This document shows, piece by piece, positions 1-8,070 of a stretch of DNA of 64,000 nt; positions within the stretch are counted from its first letter, which is position 1; the number at the start of each line of letters is the position of its first letter. A program made the position numbers and the translations under genes. The DNA is from Lactobacillus sp. GTDB taxonomy: Bacteria > Bacillota > Bacilli > Lactobacillales > Lactobacillaceae. Below the pieces are notes generated by a model. The model searched no databases. It had not been told where the DNA came from and saw only the letters and a list, made by a program, of their open reading frames with translations. The stretch covers positions 1 through 64,000 of the forward strand of contig JAKDPD010000003.1 in assembly GCA_030455605.1 (NCBI GenBank), read 5' to 3'.

Positions 1-57
1 TCCTGAAGGCGACTTCAATAGATTACTCCTATTTTTTTGCCATGGCAAGCAAAAAAT

Positions 58-82
58 AAAAAAGCGCCAAAGGCGCTTTTTC
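58..82 (-). terminator. Rho-independent terminator after serS
   Basis: An 8-bp GC-rich inverted repeat (AAAGCGCC / GGCGCTTT) with a 3-nt loop is followed on the minus strand by a T run. It lies 12 bases beyond the serS stop. A-rich flanks on the other side mean it could also work on the plus strand. Confidence 0.85.
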
Positions 83-93
83 GGTTAATTCAA

Positions 94-1401
94 TTAGATT
101 AAACTAGTCTCTTTAACAATTTTAGTCATGCCGTTCATATATGGTACCAATGCTTCCGGCACAGTAATCGTACCATCCTGATTTTGATAATTTTCCAGAA
201 TCGCAGCTACCGTCCGGCCAACTGCCAATCCTGAGCCATTTAAAGTATGCGCTAAGTGTAATTTGCCATCATCATCACGATAACGGATTTGTGCTCGCCG
301 TGCTTGGAAGTCGGTACAATTCGAGCAACTCGAAATTTCGCGATACTTGTCCTGTGCGGGCATCCAGACTTCTAGATCAAATGTCTTCGCACTCGTGAAG
401 CTGGCATCTCCAGTGGATAAAGCCACAACATGATATGGTAACCCCAACTTTTGCAGCAAGTGTTCGGCATTATGAATTAATTTATCGAGCTCATTCCAAG
501 ACTCTTCTGGTCGACAAACTTTAACCATTTCAACCTTCCGGAATTCGTGCATCCGAATTAAGCCACGAGTATCACGGCCAGCTGATCCAGCCTCACTTCT
601 GAAAGCAGGAGATAACGCCGTCACATTAATTGGCAACTTTTCACCATGAATAATTTCGTTTCGGAAATAGTTTACTAGGGGTACTTCAGCAGTTGGAATT
701 AATGTTAAATCAAGTGGCTTGTCGGGATCATCGTTGTCGACAATCGTATAAACATCTTCACGAAACTTCGGAAATTGTCCCGTTCCCTGCATCGAATGAT
801 CATTCACCAAATAAGGTGGAATAATCTCAGTGTAACCAGCTTTCGTATTTTCATCTAAAAAGAAATTAAATACGGCCCGTTCCAGCAAAGCACCTGCACC
901 CTTGTAATAAACAAAACGTGCACCTGAAACCTTAGCAGCACGATCCCAGTCAAGAATATCCAGCTTAGTGCCTAAATCCCAGTGAGCTAGCGGTTTAAAG
1001 TTAAAAGTCGTTGTTTCATGCCATTTTCTAACTTCTTCGTTGTAACTCTCGTCTGGACCAATTGGATCCGAATCAGCTGGAAAATTAGGTAGTCGTAACA
1101 AAAGATCTTGTTGCTGACTAGCAAGTTCGCTAATGGCTGCATCCAACTGCTTAATCTTGCCACCAACCGTTCTCATGGCTGCAATTGCGGCACTCGCATC
1201 CTGCTTCTGGCGCTTAGCAGCTGCGATGGCTGCACTCGCGTCATTACGCTGTGCTTTTAACTGTTCACTTTCGCTAATTGCTTGGCGCCGTTTAGCATCA
1301 ATCTCAACCAATTGATCAAGTTTAGCAGCCTTAATGCCACGGGTTGCTAATTTTTCTTTAGCCCAAGCCAAGTTCTTACGAATCACTTTAATATCAAGCA
1401 T
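94..1401 (-). CDS. serS: Serine--tRNA ligase
   Basis: Cytoplasmic class II aminoacyl-tRNA synthetase that charges tRNA-Ser with serine. The 435-residue length is normal. Residues 1-110 form the long helical coiled-coil arm rich in Ala, Lys and Gln that grips the tRNA-Ser long variable arm. The class II core follows, with motif 2 near residues 271-296 ([15 protein letters not shown]) and motif 3 near 387-405 ([10 protein letters not shown]). The ATG at 1401 follows GGAGG with a normal spacing. A T-box leader lies directly upstream, so expression should rise when uncharged tRNA-Ser accumulates. The gene ends at its own terminator and appears monocistronic. Confidence 0.98.
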   Translation of the reverse strand: MLDIKVIRKNLAWAKEKLATRGIKAAKLDQLVEIDAKRRQAISESEQLKAQRNDASAAIAAAKRQKQDASAAIAAMRTVGGKIKQLDAAISELASQQQDLLLRLPNFPADSDPIGPDESYNEEVRKWHETTTFNFKPLAHWDLGTKLDILDWDRAAKVSGARFVYYKGAGALLERAVFNFFLDENTKAGYTEIIPPYLVNDHSMQGTGQFPKFREDVYTIVDNDDPDKPLDLTLIPTAEVPLVNYFRNEIIHGEKLPINVTALSPAFRSEAGSAGRDTRGLIRMHEFRKVEMVKVCRPEESWNELDKLIHNAEHLLQKLGLPYHVVALSTGDASFTSAKTFDLEVWMPAQDKYREISSCSNCTDFQARRAQIRYRDDDGKLHLAHTLNGSGLAVGRTVAAILENYQNQDGTITVPEALVPYMNGMTKIVKETSLI

Positions 1402-1417
1402 CCCTCAAAACCTCCAT

Positions 1418-1635
1418 AAAAAAGAGCCGACTAATCCCTTAGAAGGGACGAATCGGCTCTAGCTACTTCGCGGTACCACCCATTTTCAGTCTCAACAGAC
1501 TGCACTCATTTACTAGCGATAACGGGGCTTACCGTGCAAGTATTACTTGCCCACTCAGATGAAAGTTGGAAACGACCTCTCTTCACTTGCACCAACCGTG
1601 AATTCTCTAAATCAGTCTTAGACTTTCGTGTTTGT
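1418..1635 (-). promoter_or_regulatory. T-box leader of serS
   Basis: The conserved T-box sequence GGTGGTACCGCG is on the minus strand at 1469-1480. It is followed by a strong terminator hairpin (1419-1461) with GAGCCGA / TCGGCTC arms and a T6 run just before the serS ribosome binding site. Upstream are the purine-rich stem I elements and a GGTTGGTGCAAG segment typical of T-boxes. A TCA (Ser) triplet in TTCACGG near 1600 is a candidate specifier, inferred from position only. The leader begins immediately after the stop codon of the upstream acetyltransferase gene. By family knowledge, uncharged tRNA-Ser stabilises the antiterminator and allows read-through into serS. Confidence 0.9.
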
Positions 1636-2166
1636 TTATAGTTTAAGCCAATCATGACGTTTGAGCAAATAATATTTCTCCTGAAAAGCGAGTTGGGCAC
1701 TCAGTTGTGAATAATCAACACAATACTGATAATGAAATCCCAGCCGCGTCAAGAAAGACTGCGATTTAACATTGCTAGTAAAAGTTCCAGCCCATACTTC
1801 CGTTTGCCGCATTTGTCTAAACGCAAATTTGAGGACTCGCTGAATCGCTTCTGTCATATAACCATGTCCAGAAAATGCTTGGTCAAGTAAAAATCCTAGC
1901 TCACTTGTCTGCCGCAATTCAGCGGTTGCCATGCCACGTTCATACAATTCTACTAGTCCGATTGCACGATGGTTGCGCCGCAAGCAAATCAAATAACTAT
2001 TCGGCCTAGCCGCATATTGCTGACAGCCAACTTTAGCAGCTACCAAATCCGAATAGGTTTCAAAGCCGGCAGTACGATGATAATAGGTACTTTTCCCCCA
2101 GCGCAATAACAATGGTGCATCTGTTAATTGCACACGTCGCAAATATAATCGTTTTGTTTCTAACAT
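1636..2166 (-). CDS. GNAT family N-acetyltransferase (RimJ/RimL type)
   Basis: A 176-residue GCN5-related N-acetyltransferase. It opens with the LETKRLYLRR signature of RimJ/RimL-like enzymes. The acetyl-CoA loop is seen as AFSGHGYMTEA near residue 110, and the C-terminal part contains NVKSQSFLTRLGFHYQ, typical of the last GNAT motif. The substrate cannot be told; the family acetylates ribosomal protein N-termini, small amines or antibiotics. The start is taken as the ATG at 2166, which shares one base with the stop of the upstream membrane-protein gene (TAATG). The longer frame to 2193 lacks a ribosome binding site. The overlap implies translational coupling. Confidence 0.85.
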   Translation of the reverse strand: MLETKRLYLRRVQLTDAPLLLRWGKSTYYHRTAGFETYSDLVAAKVGCQQYAARPNSYLICLRRNHRAIGLVELYERGMATAELRQTSELGFLLDQAFSGHGYMTEAIQRVLKFAFRQMRQTEVWAGTFTSNVKSQSFLTRLGFHYQYCVDYSQLSAQLAFQEKYYLLKRHDWLKL

Positions 2167-2771
2167 TATTGTCCAATCAAATGCGTCAACCAATGAGATC
2201 CATACGCTAGCCCTAAGCTATAGACCGCAATAGTCCAAGGCTTAGCCAAAAAGATAATCCATAAATAGGTGGAAACCTTCATTTCAGTTAAGCCAGCGAT
2301 TAAACACAAGACATCGTCTGGAGCCACCGGGGCTAAAATACAAACAGCAAAAAAACAATTAAATTTTTTCTGATTTTTGGTCCATTGCATGTACTTATCG
2401 AGAGTTTCCTCAGAAACAACATACAGAATAAACGGCTTACCGTAATAGCGTGCTAAAAAGAAATTAATGATTGACCCAATACAAATCCCTACATAATTAT
2501 AAACAAATCCCATTACTGGTCCAAAGAAGACCACTCCGGCCAGTAACGAAACACCGCCTGGAATTACCGGAATCACCACTTGCACCACCTGAATCAACAA
2601 GAACAGTAGTGGGCCAATAATCTTCTTATCTGCTAAATACGCCCGCATTTTAGTTTCACTGGTAAAGATGCCTAGTCGATACCAGTAAACAACTAACAAT
2701 AAAATGATGATAATCGATCCAATCGTCAATAGGCTGATCAGTTTTCGACTATTCTTAGGTGACACATGCAT
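2166..2771 (-). CDS. TVP38/TMEM64 (SNARE-associated, DedA-like) membrane protein
   Basis: A 201-residue polytopic membrane protein. After a hydrophobic first helix comes the family core: a helix with the VIPVIPGG motif, a glycine-rich re-entrant segment (AGVVFFGPVMGF) and NFFLARYYGKPF. The later PDDVLCLIAGLTEM segment is also typical. Family members are linked to lipid scrambling or carrier flipping; the role here is inferred only. The start is the ATG at 2771, preceded by GGAG with a 7-base spacer. An upstream TTG at 2810 lies inside the likely -10 element and is rejected. It is translationally coupled to the downstream acetyltransferase. Confidence 0.85.
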   Translation of the reverse strand: MHVSPKNSRKLISLLTIGSIIIILLLVVYWYRLGIFTSETKMRAYLADKKIIGPLLFLLIQVVQVVIPVIPGGVSLLAGVVFFGPVMGFVYNYVGICIGSIINFFLARYYGKPFILYVVSEETLDKYMQWTKNQKKFNCFFAVCILAPVAPDDVLCLIAGLTEMKVSTYLWIIFLAKPWTIAVYSLGLAYGSHWLTHLIGQ

Positions 2772-2800
2772 AAGCTTACTCCATTCCTTTAAGTAGTTTA

Positions 2801-2809
2801 ATTTTAACA
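2801..2809 (-). promoter_or_regulatory. Extended -10 promoter for the TVP38/GNAT pair
   Basis: On the minus strand the sequence TGTTAAAAT matches an extended -10 (TGnTAAAAT), preceded by a T run. It lies about 30 bases before the chosen ATG. No convincing -35 is visible. The same TGTTAAAAT element precedes cysS and ecfA1. Confidence 0.5.
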
Positions 2810-2870
2810 AAAAAGTGCGTTTAAGATAGATCTAAGAGTCGATTCTCAATAAAAGATTAAGTTTTATCGT

Positions 2871-2876
2871 TATAAT
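2871..2876 (+). promoter_or_regulatory. Candidate -10 box for the alpha/beta hydrolase gene
   Basis: A perfect TATAAT lies 32 bases before the ATG on the plus strand. The region 17 bases upstream has no good -35 match, so this is a weak call. Confidence 0.45.
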
Positions 2877-2907
2877 GAAGTTAATCTAATTAGAAAAGGT
2901 GATTCCT

Positions 2908-3699
2908 ATGGTGATTATCAAAAAAGATGTTATTTTTGAACCAACAACACAACTAGCGACCGATATTTATTATCCTAACGAAACAACTTCAGCGACTAAA
3001 ATTCTTATTTTTTGGCATGGTGGCGGTTGGTTTCGTGGTGATAAACAAGGCGTCAAAATATTAGGTATTGATTTAGCAAACGCTGGCTTCATGACTTTTG
3101 TACCCAACTACCGATTAGCACCACAAGCCGTTTATCCAGCAGCCCATCATGATGCTACTACCTTCATTAAATGGCTGCTAGCCAGTGATTACACTGATAC
3201 CGATGATATCCATAATATTGTTCAAATTGGTGCCAGTGTTGGTGGCACCATGGCAATCTATCTAGCAGGACAATATGGCTTTCCAACTGTAACTTGGTCC
3301 GCCCCTGTGTCCTTCGCTAGCTGGATTAAAGAACATCCCGAGGTCAAACCAACTCCCAGCGGTGCAGCAGCTGGATTAACCACCCGGCAAGCCATTGCTG
3401 ATGCTTTCTATAAATACTTTACGCTAACTTATGCTGGGTCAACTGATGCTAACACGCTAAGTGCACTCGATGTCAGTTCTTACCAATTAGACAAGCTCGG
3501 TCCCCTGTTTATGCTTAATTCATTAGCAGAGCTAACCCCGTTACCAAGCGTCTTAACTCTTATTAATGAATTGGCACAAAATGGCCATCCCGCTCAGCTA
3601 CTGACAATCAAAGGTCACGGTCATGCCATGGATTATGGTGCTGACTACTTAGATGAGAGTATCGATTTTTTACACCAGATCATTAAACGTCAAGCTTAA
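2908..3699 (+). CDS. Alpha/beta hydrolase (esterase/lipase-like)
   Basis: A 263-residue alpha/beta-hydrolase fold protein of the carboxylesterase / BD-FAE type. The oxyanion-hole motif HGGGW is at residues 37-41. The nucleophile elbow GASVGG places the catalytic serine at residue 110. A late GHGHAMD supplies the probable catalytic histidine near the C-terminus. No signal peptide is present, so it is cytoplasmic. The ATG at 2908 follows AAAAGG with 8 bases of spacing; the in-frame GTG at 2899 overlaps that site and is rejected. The gene is monocistronic, ending at a terminator shared with the convergent gene. The physiological substrate is unknown. Confidence 0.88.
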   Translation: MVIIKKDVIFEPTTQLATDIYYPNETTSATKILIFWHGGGWFRGDKQGVKILGIDLANAGFMTFVPNYRLAPQAVYPAAHHDATTFIKWLLASDYTDTDDIHNIVQIGASVGGTMAIYLAGQYGFPTVTWSAPVSFASWIKEHPEVKPTPSGAAAGLTTRQAIADAFYKYFTLTYAGSTDANTLSALDVSSYQLDKLGPLFMLNSLAELTPLPSVLTLINELAQNGHPAQLLTIKGHGHAMDYGADYLDESIDFLHQIIKRQA

Positions 3700-3705
3700 C
3701 GCTAA

Positions 3706-3739
3706 TAAAAAGAGCACCGCAGTACGCGGTGCTCTTTTT
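3706..3739. terminator. Bidirectional terminator
   Basis: A 13-bp inverted repeat (AAAAGAGCACCGC / GCGGTGCTCTTTT) with a short loop has A and T runs on the two sides. It sits between two convergent genes and can serve both. Confidence 0.9.
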
Positions 3740-3744
3740 ATTCA

Positions 3745-4251
3745 TTAATAGATTTGATAACCACTCACTGGATTGGCTGGCGTTTCATTAAAATCAAAAG
3801 TAGCAAGTCGCGCGAGTTCAATATTGCCATCAAGCAAGGTGGTTACGCCTTGTGCCAGCATTAAATTCATCCCTTTAGGTGTCGCTTCATCAACTCGGAA
3901 TGGTACCAAGATAACCGGCTTATGCTGGGCGCGGAAAAAGCCAATCTCAAAGGCAGAACCATCATCAATCCGGTCTAAGTCATATAAGAAAACCCCACAA
4001 GTAGCATGGCTAATCCCTGCCAAATCATTTTGATACGTGGCTTGTTGCCATAATACAGAGCGACGTCCACTTTCCCGCTCAGCTACTGACTCAGCCGGAT
4101 CAACAAAATTTTGATCAAACGGAAAAGTCACATGTGCAACCGTGGCATTTTTTGCTAACAACGCTTTAGCTTGTACCACTCGCTCGCGCTGTGCCGGGGT
4201 ATAAAACGGGGAACCTAAATAAATTCTGGCAGTAGCAATTTCTTTTGTCAT
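3745..4251 (-). CDS. Nucleoside 2-deoxyribosyltransferase family protein
   Basis: A 168-residue cytoplasmic protein of the nucleoside 2-deoxyribosyltransferase family, which exchanges bases on 2'-deoxyribonucleosides in purine and pyrimidine salvage in lactobacilli. The N-terminal ARIYLGSPFYTPAQRERV matches the family start. The active-site stretch DLDRIDDGSAFEIGFF places the likely nucleophile at Glu102 with the preceding acidic residues. The start is the ATG at 4251 with GGAG 9 bases before it; a TTG at 4266 overlaps that site. It has its own upstream region. Whether it is the type I or II enzyme, or a paralogue, cannot be decided from sequence alone. Confidence 0.85.
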   Translation of the reverse strand: MTKEIATARIYLGSPFYTPAQRERVVQAKALLAKNATVAHVTFPFDQNFVDPAESVAERESGRRSVLWQQATYQNDLAGISHATCGVFLYDLDRIDDGSAFEIGFFRAQHKPVILVPFRVDEATPKGMNLMLAQGVTTLLDGNIELARLATFDFNETPANPVSGYQIY

Positions 4252-4350
4252 CGTGACTTTCTCCAATTCGTAAGACTAATGCCTGCGCGCGCAACTATCA
4301 AATCGCTAACGGGTCGTTAATAATTTTAATGGTAGCGCGAACACTTAGTA

Positions 4351-4380
4351 TTAGTGCCTGATATTTTTTATGGGTATAAT
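4351..4380 (+). promoter_or_regulatory. Promoter of the aldehyde dehydrogenase gene
   Basis: A TTAGTG -35-like box and a perfect TATAAT -10 (4375-4380) are separated by 18 bases. They lie 40 bases upstream of the ATG on the plus strand. Confidence 0.6.
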
Positions 4381-4420
4381 AGACTAGTACATTATAACAG
4401 AAAAGAATTGAGGGATACTC

Positions 4421-5803
4421 ATGTCAAAATATGAATCAATTAATCCATATACCAACGAAACCTTTGCCAGCTTTAGCAATCCTACTGAGGATCAGATTGA
4501 AGACGCACTTAATCTAGCGGATGCACTCTACCACAAATGGCAACACGAAACTCCACAAACACGTGCGACACAACTAGAAGCCATTAGTGCTGGCTTGGCT
4601 GCTCATAAAGAAGAGCTGGCAATGATGATGACTAACGAGATGGGGAAGCTACTTTCCGAAGCACGTGAAGAAGTTGATATTTGTGTCGAAATTTGTCACT
4701 ACTATGCGGTTAACGGTCCTAAATTACTGGAACCAACCCCATTACCAACTGACCTTGGCCATGCTTATTATTTAAAGCAGGCAACTGGTGTAATTCTAGC
4801 TTGTGAGCCTTGGAATTTCCCACTTTATCAAATCATTCGGGTCTTTGCGCCTAACTTCGTTGTCGGTAACCCAATGATCTTAAAACATGCTCATAACGTC
4901 CCTAGTTCAGCTGCTTTAACCGCTAAAATCATCAAACAAGCGGGTGCCCCAGAAGGCAGCCTAATTAACCTTTACCTGAGTTATAGTCAGCTGGAACAAG
5001 TCATCGCTGATAAACGGGTGCAAGGTGTGGCCTTAACTGGTTCAGAACGTGGCGGTACTTCCGTTGCGCAAGAAGCTGGGAAAAATTTAAAGAAATCAAC
5101 GATGGAGCTGGGCGGCAATGACGCTTTCGTCATCCTTGATGATGCTGATACGACGGTATTGGATAACGTGCTAGCAGATGCCAGAACTTATAATGCTGGT
5201 CAAGTCTGCACATCATCTAAGCGCATGATTGTGGTTGAATCACAATACGAACATGTACTCAAAATTTTAAAGCATGTCTTCAGCCAATTAGTCGCTGGTG
5301 ATCCAGCTGCTGCTGGCACGAGCCTAGCACCACTTAATAGTCAAGAAGCTAAAGACAAAGCACTCAAGCAAGTTAAGAGCGCAACTGAGGCCGGTGCCAA
5401 AGTTTACTATCAATATCCTGAAATCAAACACCCAGGTGCCTTCTTCCGGCCAACCATTTTAACCAACATTACAGCAGATAATCCAATGTTTGATACCGAA
5501 ATTTTTGCCCCAGTAGCCGAAGTTTTCTGTGTTAAAGACGAATATGAAGCCATTAAATTAGCTAACCAATCTAATTACGGTTTAGGATCTTCTGTCATTA
5601 GTGCTGATATCAAGCATGCTGAAACTGTAGCTGCCAAAATTGAAACTGGTATGACCGTCATTAATGGGCGCTGGATTACTGCAGGCGAAATTCCCTTTGG
5701 TGGTGTAAAGCGTTCTGGATACGGGCGCGAACTTAGTCCACTAGGACTGATGGCTTTCGTCAATGAGCATCTAGTCATTGATGTTACTGACCAAAATCGT
5801 TAA
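4421..5803 (+). CDS. NAD(P)-dependent aldehyde dehydrogenase (succinate-semialdehyde dehydrogenase-like)
   Basis: A 460-residue aldehyde dehydrogenase oxidising an aldehyde to a carboxylate. Catalytic residues are visible: Asn131 in PWNFP, Glu229 in ELGGND and nucleophile Cys263 in GQVCTSSKR. The late [14 protein letters not shown] segment near the C-terminus is typical of the succinate-semialdehyde branch. The length fits the shorter lactobacillal members. The start follows GAGGGA with a normal spacing. It is flanked by a good promoter and a terminator, so it is transcribed alone. Lactic acid bacteria often carry one such gene annotated as gabD; the true substrate is not shown by context, so no symbol is given. 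Confidence 0.9.
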   Translation: MSKYESINPYTNETFASFSNPTEDQIEDALNLADALYHKWQHETPQTRATQLEAISAGLAAHKEELAMMMTNEMGKLLSEAREEVDICVEICHYYAVNGPKLLEPTPLPTDLGHAYYLKQATGVILACEPWNFPLYQIIRVFAPNFVVGNPMILKHAHNVPSSAALTAKIIKQAGAPEGSLINLYLSYSQLEQVIADKRVQGVALTGSERGGTSVAQEAGKNLKKSTMELGGNDAFVILDDADTTVLDNVLADARTYNAGQVCTSSKRMIVVESQYEHVLKILKHVFSQLVAGDPAAAGTSLAPLNSQEAKDKALKQVKSATEAGAKVYYQYPEIKHPGAFFRPTILTNITADNPMFDTEIFAPVAEVFCVKDEYEAIKLANQSNYGLGSSVISADIKHAETVAAKIETGMTVINGRWITAGEIPFGGVKRSGYGRELSPLGLMAFVNEHLVIDVTDQNR

Positions 5804-5824
5804 TCACTAATTATTTAAAGCAAT

Positions 5825-5856
5825 CAAAAAGCAATCCTCACGGATTGCTTTTTTTA
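5825..5856 (+). terminator. Terminator of the aldehyde dehydrogenase gene
   Basis: The stem GCAATCC / GGATTGC with loop TCAC is followed by a T7 run on the plus strand, 22 bases after the stop codon. Confidence 0.88.
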
Positions 5857-5908
5857 GTGGTCAACTGACGTGACCACCGGGCGTAGAACATCGTAAAACT
5901 AGTTGGTT

Positions 5909-6124
5909 TTACTTCTTAAGATTTTCATTGACAAAGGCTGCGACTTTTTCGTCAGAGTCTTTTAAAAACGGCAACATGTCTTCTTCAGTCTTCATGGTAT
6001 CTCTACCATTCTTTTCCATAAAGTAGTTCCATAGCGTGTCTCTCACTGGTAAGTTTGAGTCACTCCAATCAAATGCTTCCTTCATGTGTTGATCCAACAA
6101 TGCTGTCTTCATAATTTCTGCCAT
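5909..6124 (-). CDS. Hypothetical protein, 71 residues
   Basis: A short, soluble, charged protein that I do not recognise. It has no signal peptide or membrane segment. Residues 1-25 could form an amphipathic helix (LLDQHMKEAF) and the C-terminal half is rich in Glu, Lys and Asp. A good GGAGG lies 10 bases before the ATG at 6124, and codon use looks like its neighbours, so it is probably real. It lies 61 bases downstream of the sigma-factor gene on the same strand, so it may share its transcript; a TACAAT box near 6163 could instead give it its own promoter. Function unknown. Confidence 0.7.
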   Translation of the reverse strand: MAEIMKTALLDQHMKEAFDWSDSNLPVRDTLWNYFMEKNGRDTMKTEEDMLPFLKDSDEKVAAFVNENLKK

Positions 6125-6185
6125 CTTAATCTAACCTCCTAAAATATTCTACGACTACATTGTACAGCTTTTCTTCAATAAAAGG

Positions 6186-6710
6186 TTACGGTAGCACTTC
6201 TAGAAGCGCCTTGCGTAAACGAGTACGACTCCCCTTCAAAGTAATCACAGAATACCCATAGCGAGCAGCCGCTTCTTCCACTGACATCACTCCTAGATAA
6301 GCCAACAATGCGGCACATTCTGATCCATTTAGTCGATCTAATAATTCTCGCCACAAAATGGTATACGGAATTGTTAGCGGCGCCATTGGCAATCTATCGG
6401 ACCGTGCATCCTGCATCCAATCTTCATAGGACTCCGGTGCCTCCTCAGGAGACCGCCGTTTAGCAGCCACATACCGCATTAACGAACAAGCACAATTACT
6501 TAGAATTGCACCATAATAGCTTTTAAAAGATCCTGTGCCAACTTGGTAAGTTTTAGCTGCCTGATAACAGCACCATAAGACTTCTTGATGCCAGTCGTCA
6601 TAGCCAATCCGTTTAAGATAAAATTTTGCATAAACCGTATGCTGCAACCAATCATATTTGAGGGCTAACGCGAGCAGCGCATCGTCATCACGGGCAAGCT
6701 GTCCTTGCAA
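6186..6710 (-). CDS. Sigma-70 family RNA polymerase sigma factor (SigH/ComX-like), disrupted N-terminus
   Basis: A small sigma factor of the SigH/ComX group, which in lactobacilli is found next to rlmB and in relatives drives late competence genes. Region 2 is seen as DDWHQEVLWCCYQAAKTY with the preceding LKYDWLQHTVYAKFY; region 4 is the C-terminal helix-turn-helix (SVEEAAARYGYSVITLKGSRTRLRKAL). In the frame of this ORF the only start is a TTG at 6710, directly after an in-frame TGA. The well-placed GGAGG and ATG at 6738 begin in another frame, reading MTGQTEAELIARTACP then TGA, which looks like the true family N-terminus. A +1 shift joins the two. Either the gene carries a frameshift lesion, or it is recoded, or it starts at TTG with AGAGG nine bases upstream. 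Confidence 0.75.
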   Translation of the reverse strand: MQGQLARDDDALLALALKYDWLQHTVYAKFYLKRIGYDDWHQEVLWCCYQAAKTYQVGTGSFKSYYGAILSNCACSLMRYVAAKRRSPEEAPESYEDWMQDARSDRLPMAPLTIPYTILWRELLDRLNGSECAALLAYLGVMSVEEAAARYGYSVITLKGSRTRLRKALLEVLP

Positions 6711-6738
6711 TCAACTCAGCCTCTGTCTGTCCTGTCAT
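6686..6738 (-). other. Frame disruption / candidate +1 recoding site of the sigma gene
   Basis: The upstream reading frame starts with ATG at 6738 behind GGAGG, encodes 16 residues and stops at CCG-TGA-TGA. Skipping one base at or shortly before that stop puts translation into the 6186-6710 frame. If the skip is at CCG-T-GAT the joined protein reads IARTACPDDDALL, which aligns without a gap to the B. subtilis SigH N-terminus as I recall it (VIEKVHVGDSDAL). The disruption is visible; its meaning is inferred. Confidence 0.6.
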
Positions 6739-6791
6739 ATTGATTCCTCCACTTATTCAGATATTGGCATCATACCGGGCAGTGGGGGCTA

Positions 6792-6797
6792 ATTATA
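6792..6797 (-). promoter_or_regulatory. Candidate -10 box upstream of the sigma gene
   Basis: A perfect TATAAT on the minus strand lies about 55 bases before the ATG at 6738. A TTGGAA lies upstream, but only 14 bases away, so the -35 is poor. Confidence 0.4.
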
Positions 6798-6844
6798 GCG
6801 AACATTTATTCTTCCAAGCGGTTTAAACTAAAGTGTTTGGATAC

Positions 6845-6872
6845 AAAAAAGCCACCAGATTGGTGGCTTACA
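6845..6872 (-). terminator. Terminator of the cysS-mrnC-rlmB operon
   Basis: The stem AAGCCACC / GGTGGCTT on the minus strand is followed by a T6 run, just after the rlmB stop. Confidence 0.88.
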
Positions 6873-6881
6873 AGCTTTTTA

Positions 6882-7646
6882 CTATTTTGACAGTGATTGA
6901 CGACTAGCTAGCATCTGATACAGCATCACACCAGTTGCCACGCCGGCATTCAGCGATTGAACATGACCCACCATCGGCAGTGTTAGCATTTGATCCATTT
7001 GCTTTTTGAGTAGCGGACTAATCCCTTTCCCTTCATTACCAATAACTAAAACAACTTTTCCCGTTGCATCCCAGCGGCGATAATCAGTACCGTTCATATC
7101 TGTTCCAAAAAACCAAAAGCCCTGTTCTTTGAGTACCTTAGTCGTTTGCACTAAGTTCGTTACTCGAGCCACGGGAACATGATCAATCGCACCAGTTGAA
7201 GCCTTCGCTACCACAGCAGTAAGACCGGTTGCGTGGCGCTTGGGTATAATGACTAAATCAACCCCAGTTGCATCGGCAGATCGTAAAATTGATCCTAAAT
7301 TATGCGGATCTTCAATTGAATCAAGCATTAACACCACTGGATCAGGCTTGTCCAAAGTAATTTTAGCCAAAGTAGTCGTTAAATCAGCGTATTTAAAGCT
7401 GGCAATTGCGAGTACCAAGCCCTGGTGATTACCACCCTCAGCTAATCGGTCGAGCTTATTTTTAGGAACTTCTTGGACAATCAGTTTCTTGGCCTTCGCT
7501 AAACCAAATACTTGCTGTGCAAATTCAGGCTGGACACCAGTTTGCAAAAAGACTTTATTGATTGTACTACTATCCTGGGTTTTTAAAAAATCAAGCCCAG
7601 CATGTCGGCCAAATACAAATTCACTCTCACTTGAGGTCATATTCAT
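6882..7646 (-). CDS. rlmB: 23S rRNA (guanosine-2'-O-)-methyltransferase RlmB, SpoU/TrmH family
   Basis: A 254-residue SPOUT-fold methyltransferase expected to 2'-O-methylate G2251 of 23S rRNA. The N-terminal substrate-binding domain begins with [12 protein letters not shown]. The catalytic domain shows the three SpoU motifs: [32 protein letters not shown] and [17 protein letters not shown] with the cofactor-binding knot. The start chosen is the ATG at 7646 behind GGAGG (5-base spacing); an ATG two codons later has longer spacing. The gene overlaps the end of mrnC by 20 bases, so the two are coupled. It is the last gene of the cysS operon. Confidence 0.93.
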   Translation of the reverse strand: MNMTSSESEFVFGRHAGLDFLKTQDSSTINKVFLQTGVQPEFAQQVFGLAKAKKLIVQEVPKNKLDRLAEGGNHQGLVLAIASFKYADLTTTLAKITLDKPDPVVLMLDSIEDPHNLGSILRSADATGVDLVIIPKRHATGLTAVVAKASTGAIDHVPVARVTNLVQTTKVLKEQGFWFFGTDMNGTDYRRWDATGKVVLVIGNEGKGISPLLKKQMDQMLTLPMVGHVQSLNAGVATGVMLYQMLASRQSLSK

Positions 7647-8070
7647 CGAGTCCTCCCTCTTCAACCGTCTTAATACACCATTCACTTAGGGCAGCCACGC
7701 GGTCCATTTCACCATGTAAATTGAGGTAACCAATCATCGCTTCAAAGCCGGTTGATAATTGGTAACTCTTTAAACTCGTATGTTTGGCTTTAGTATAGCT
7801 CTTGGCATTGCGCCCCCGTTTAAACACGGCTAATTCCGTCGAAGTTAGGCGCCCTTCTGCTTGTAATTTAGTAATTAACCCGGCTTGTGCTTTAGCAGAG
7901 ACATAATGTGTCGCTTCCCGCTGGAGCACTTGTGGCTTCACAATGCCACCACGAATCAAATGCCGGCGAATAAAAACTTCATACACGGCATCTCCCAGAT
8001 AAGCGAGCGTTTGACCACTAAACACCTTTGGATCTAAATCTTGTTCAGTTAATCGTTTCACCTTATTCAC
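7627..8070 (-). CDS. mrnC: Mini-ribonuclease III
   Basis: A 147-residue RNase III-like nuclease lacking the double-stranded RNA-binding domain, which matures the ends of 23S rRNA. Conserved features are the helix [17 protein letters not shown] and the later [32 protein letters not shown]-like core (here GYLNLHGE). The start is the GTG at 8070, which overlaps the last codons of cysS and follows AGGTGG. The longer open frame to 8190 is antisense-free but runs inside cysS and has no family similarity. The cysS-mrnC-rlmB order is classical in Firmicutes. Confidence 0.93.
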   Translation of the reverse strand: MNKVKRLTEQDLDPKVFSGQTLAYLGDAVYEVFIRRHLIRGGIVKPQVLQREATHYVSAKAQAGLITKLQAEGRLTSTELAVFKRGRNAKSYTKAKHTSLKSYQLSTGFEAMIGYLNLHGEMDRVAALSEWCIKTVEEGGLDEYDLK

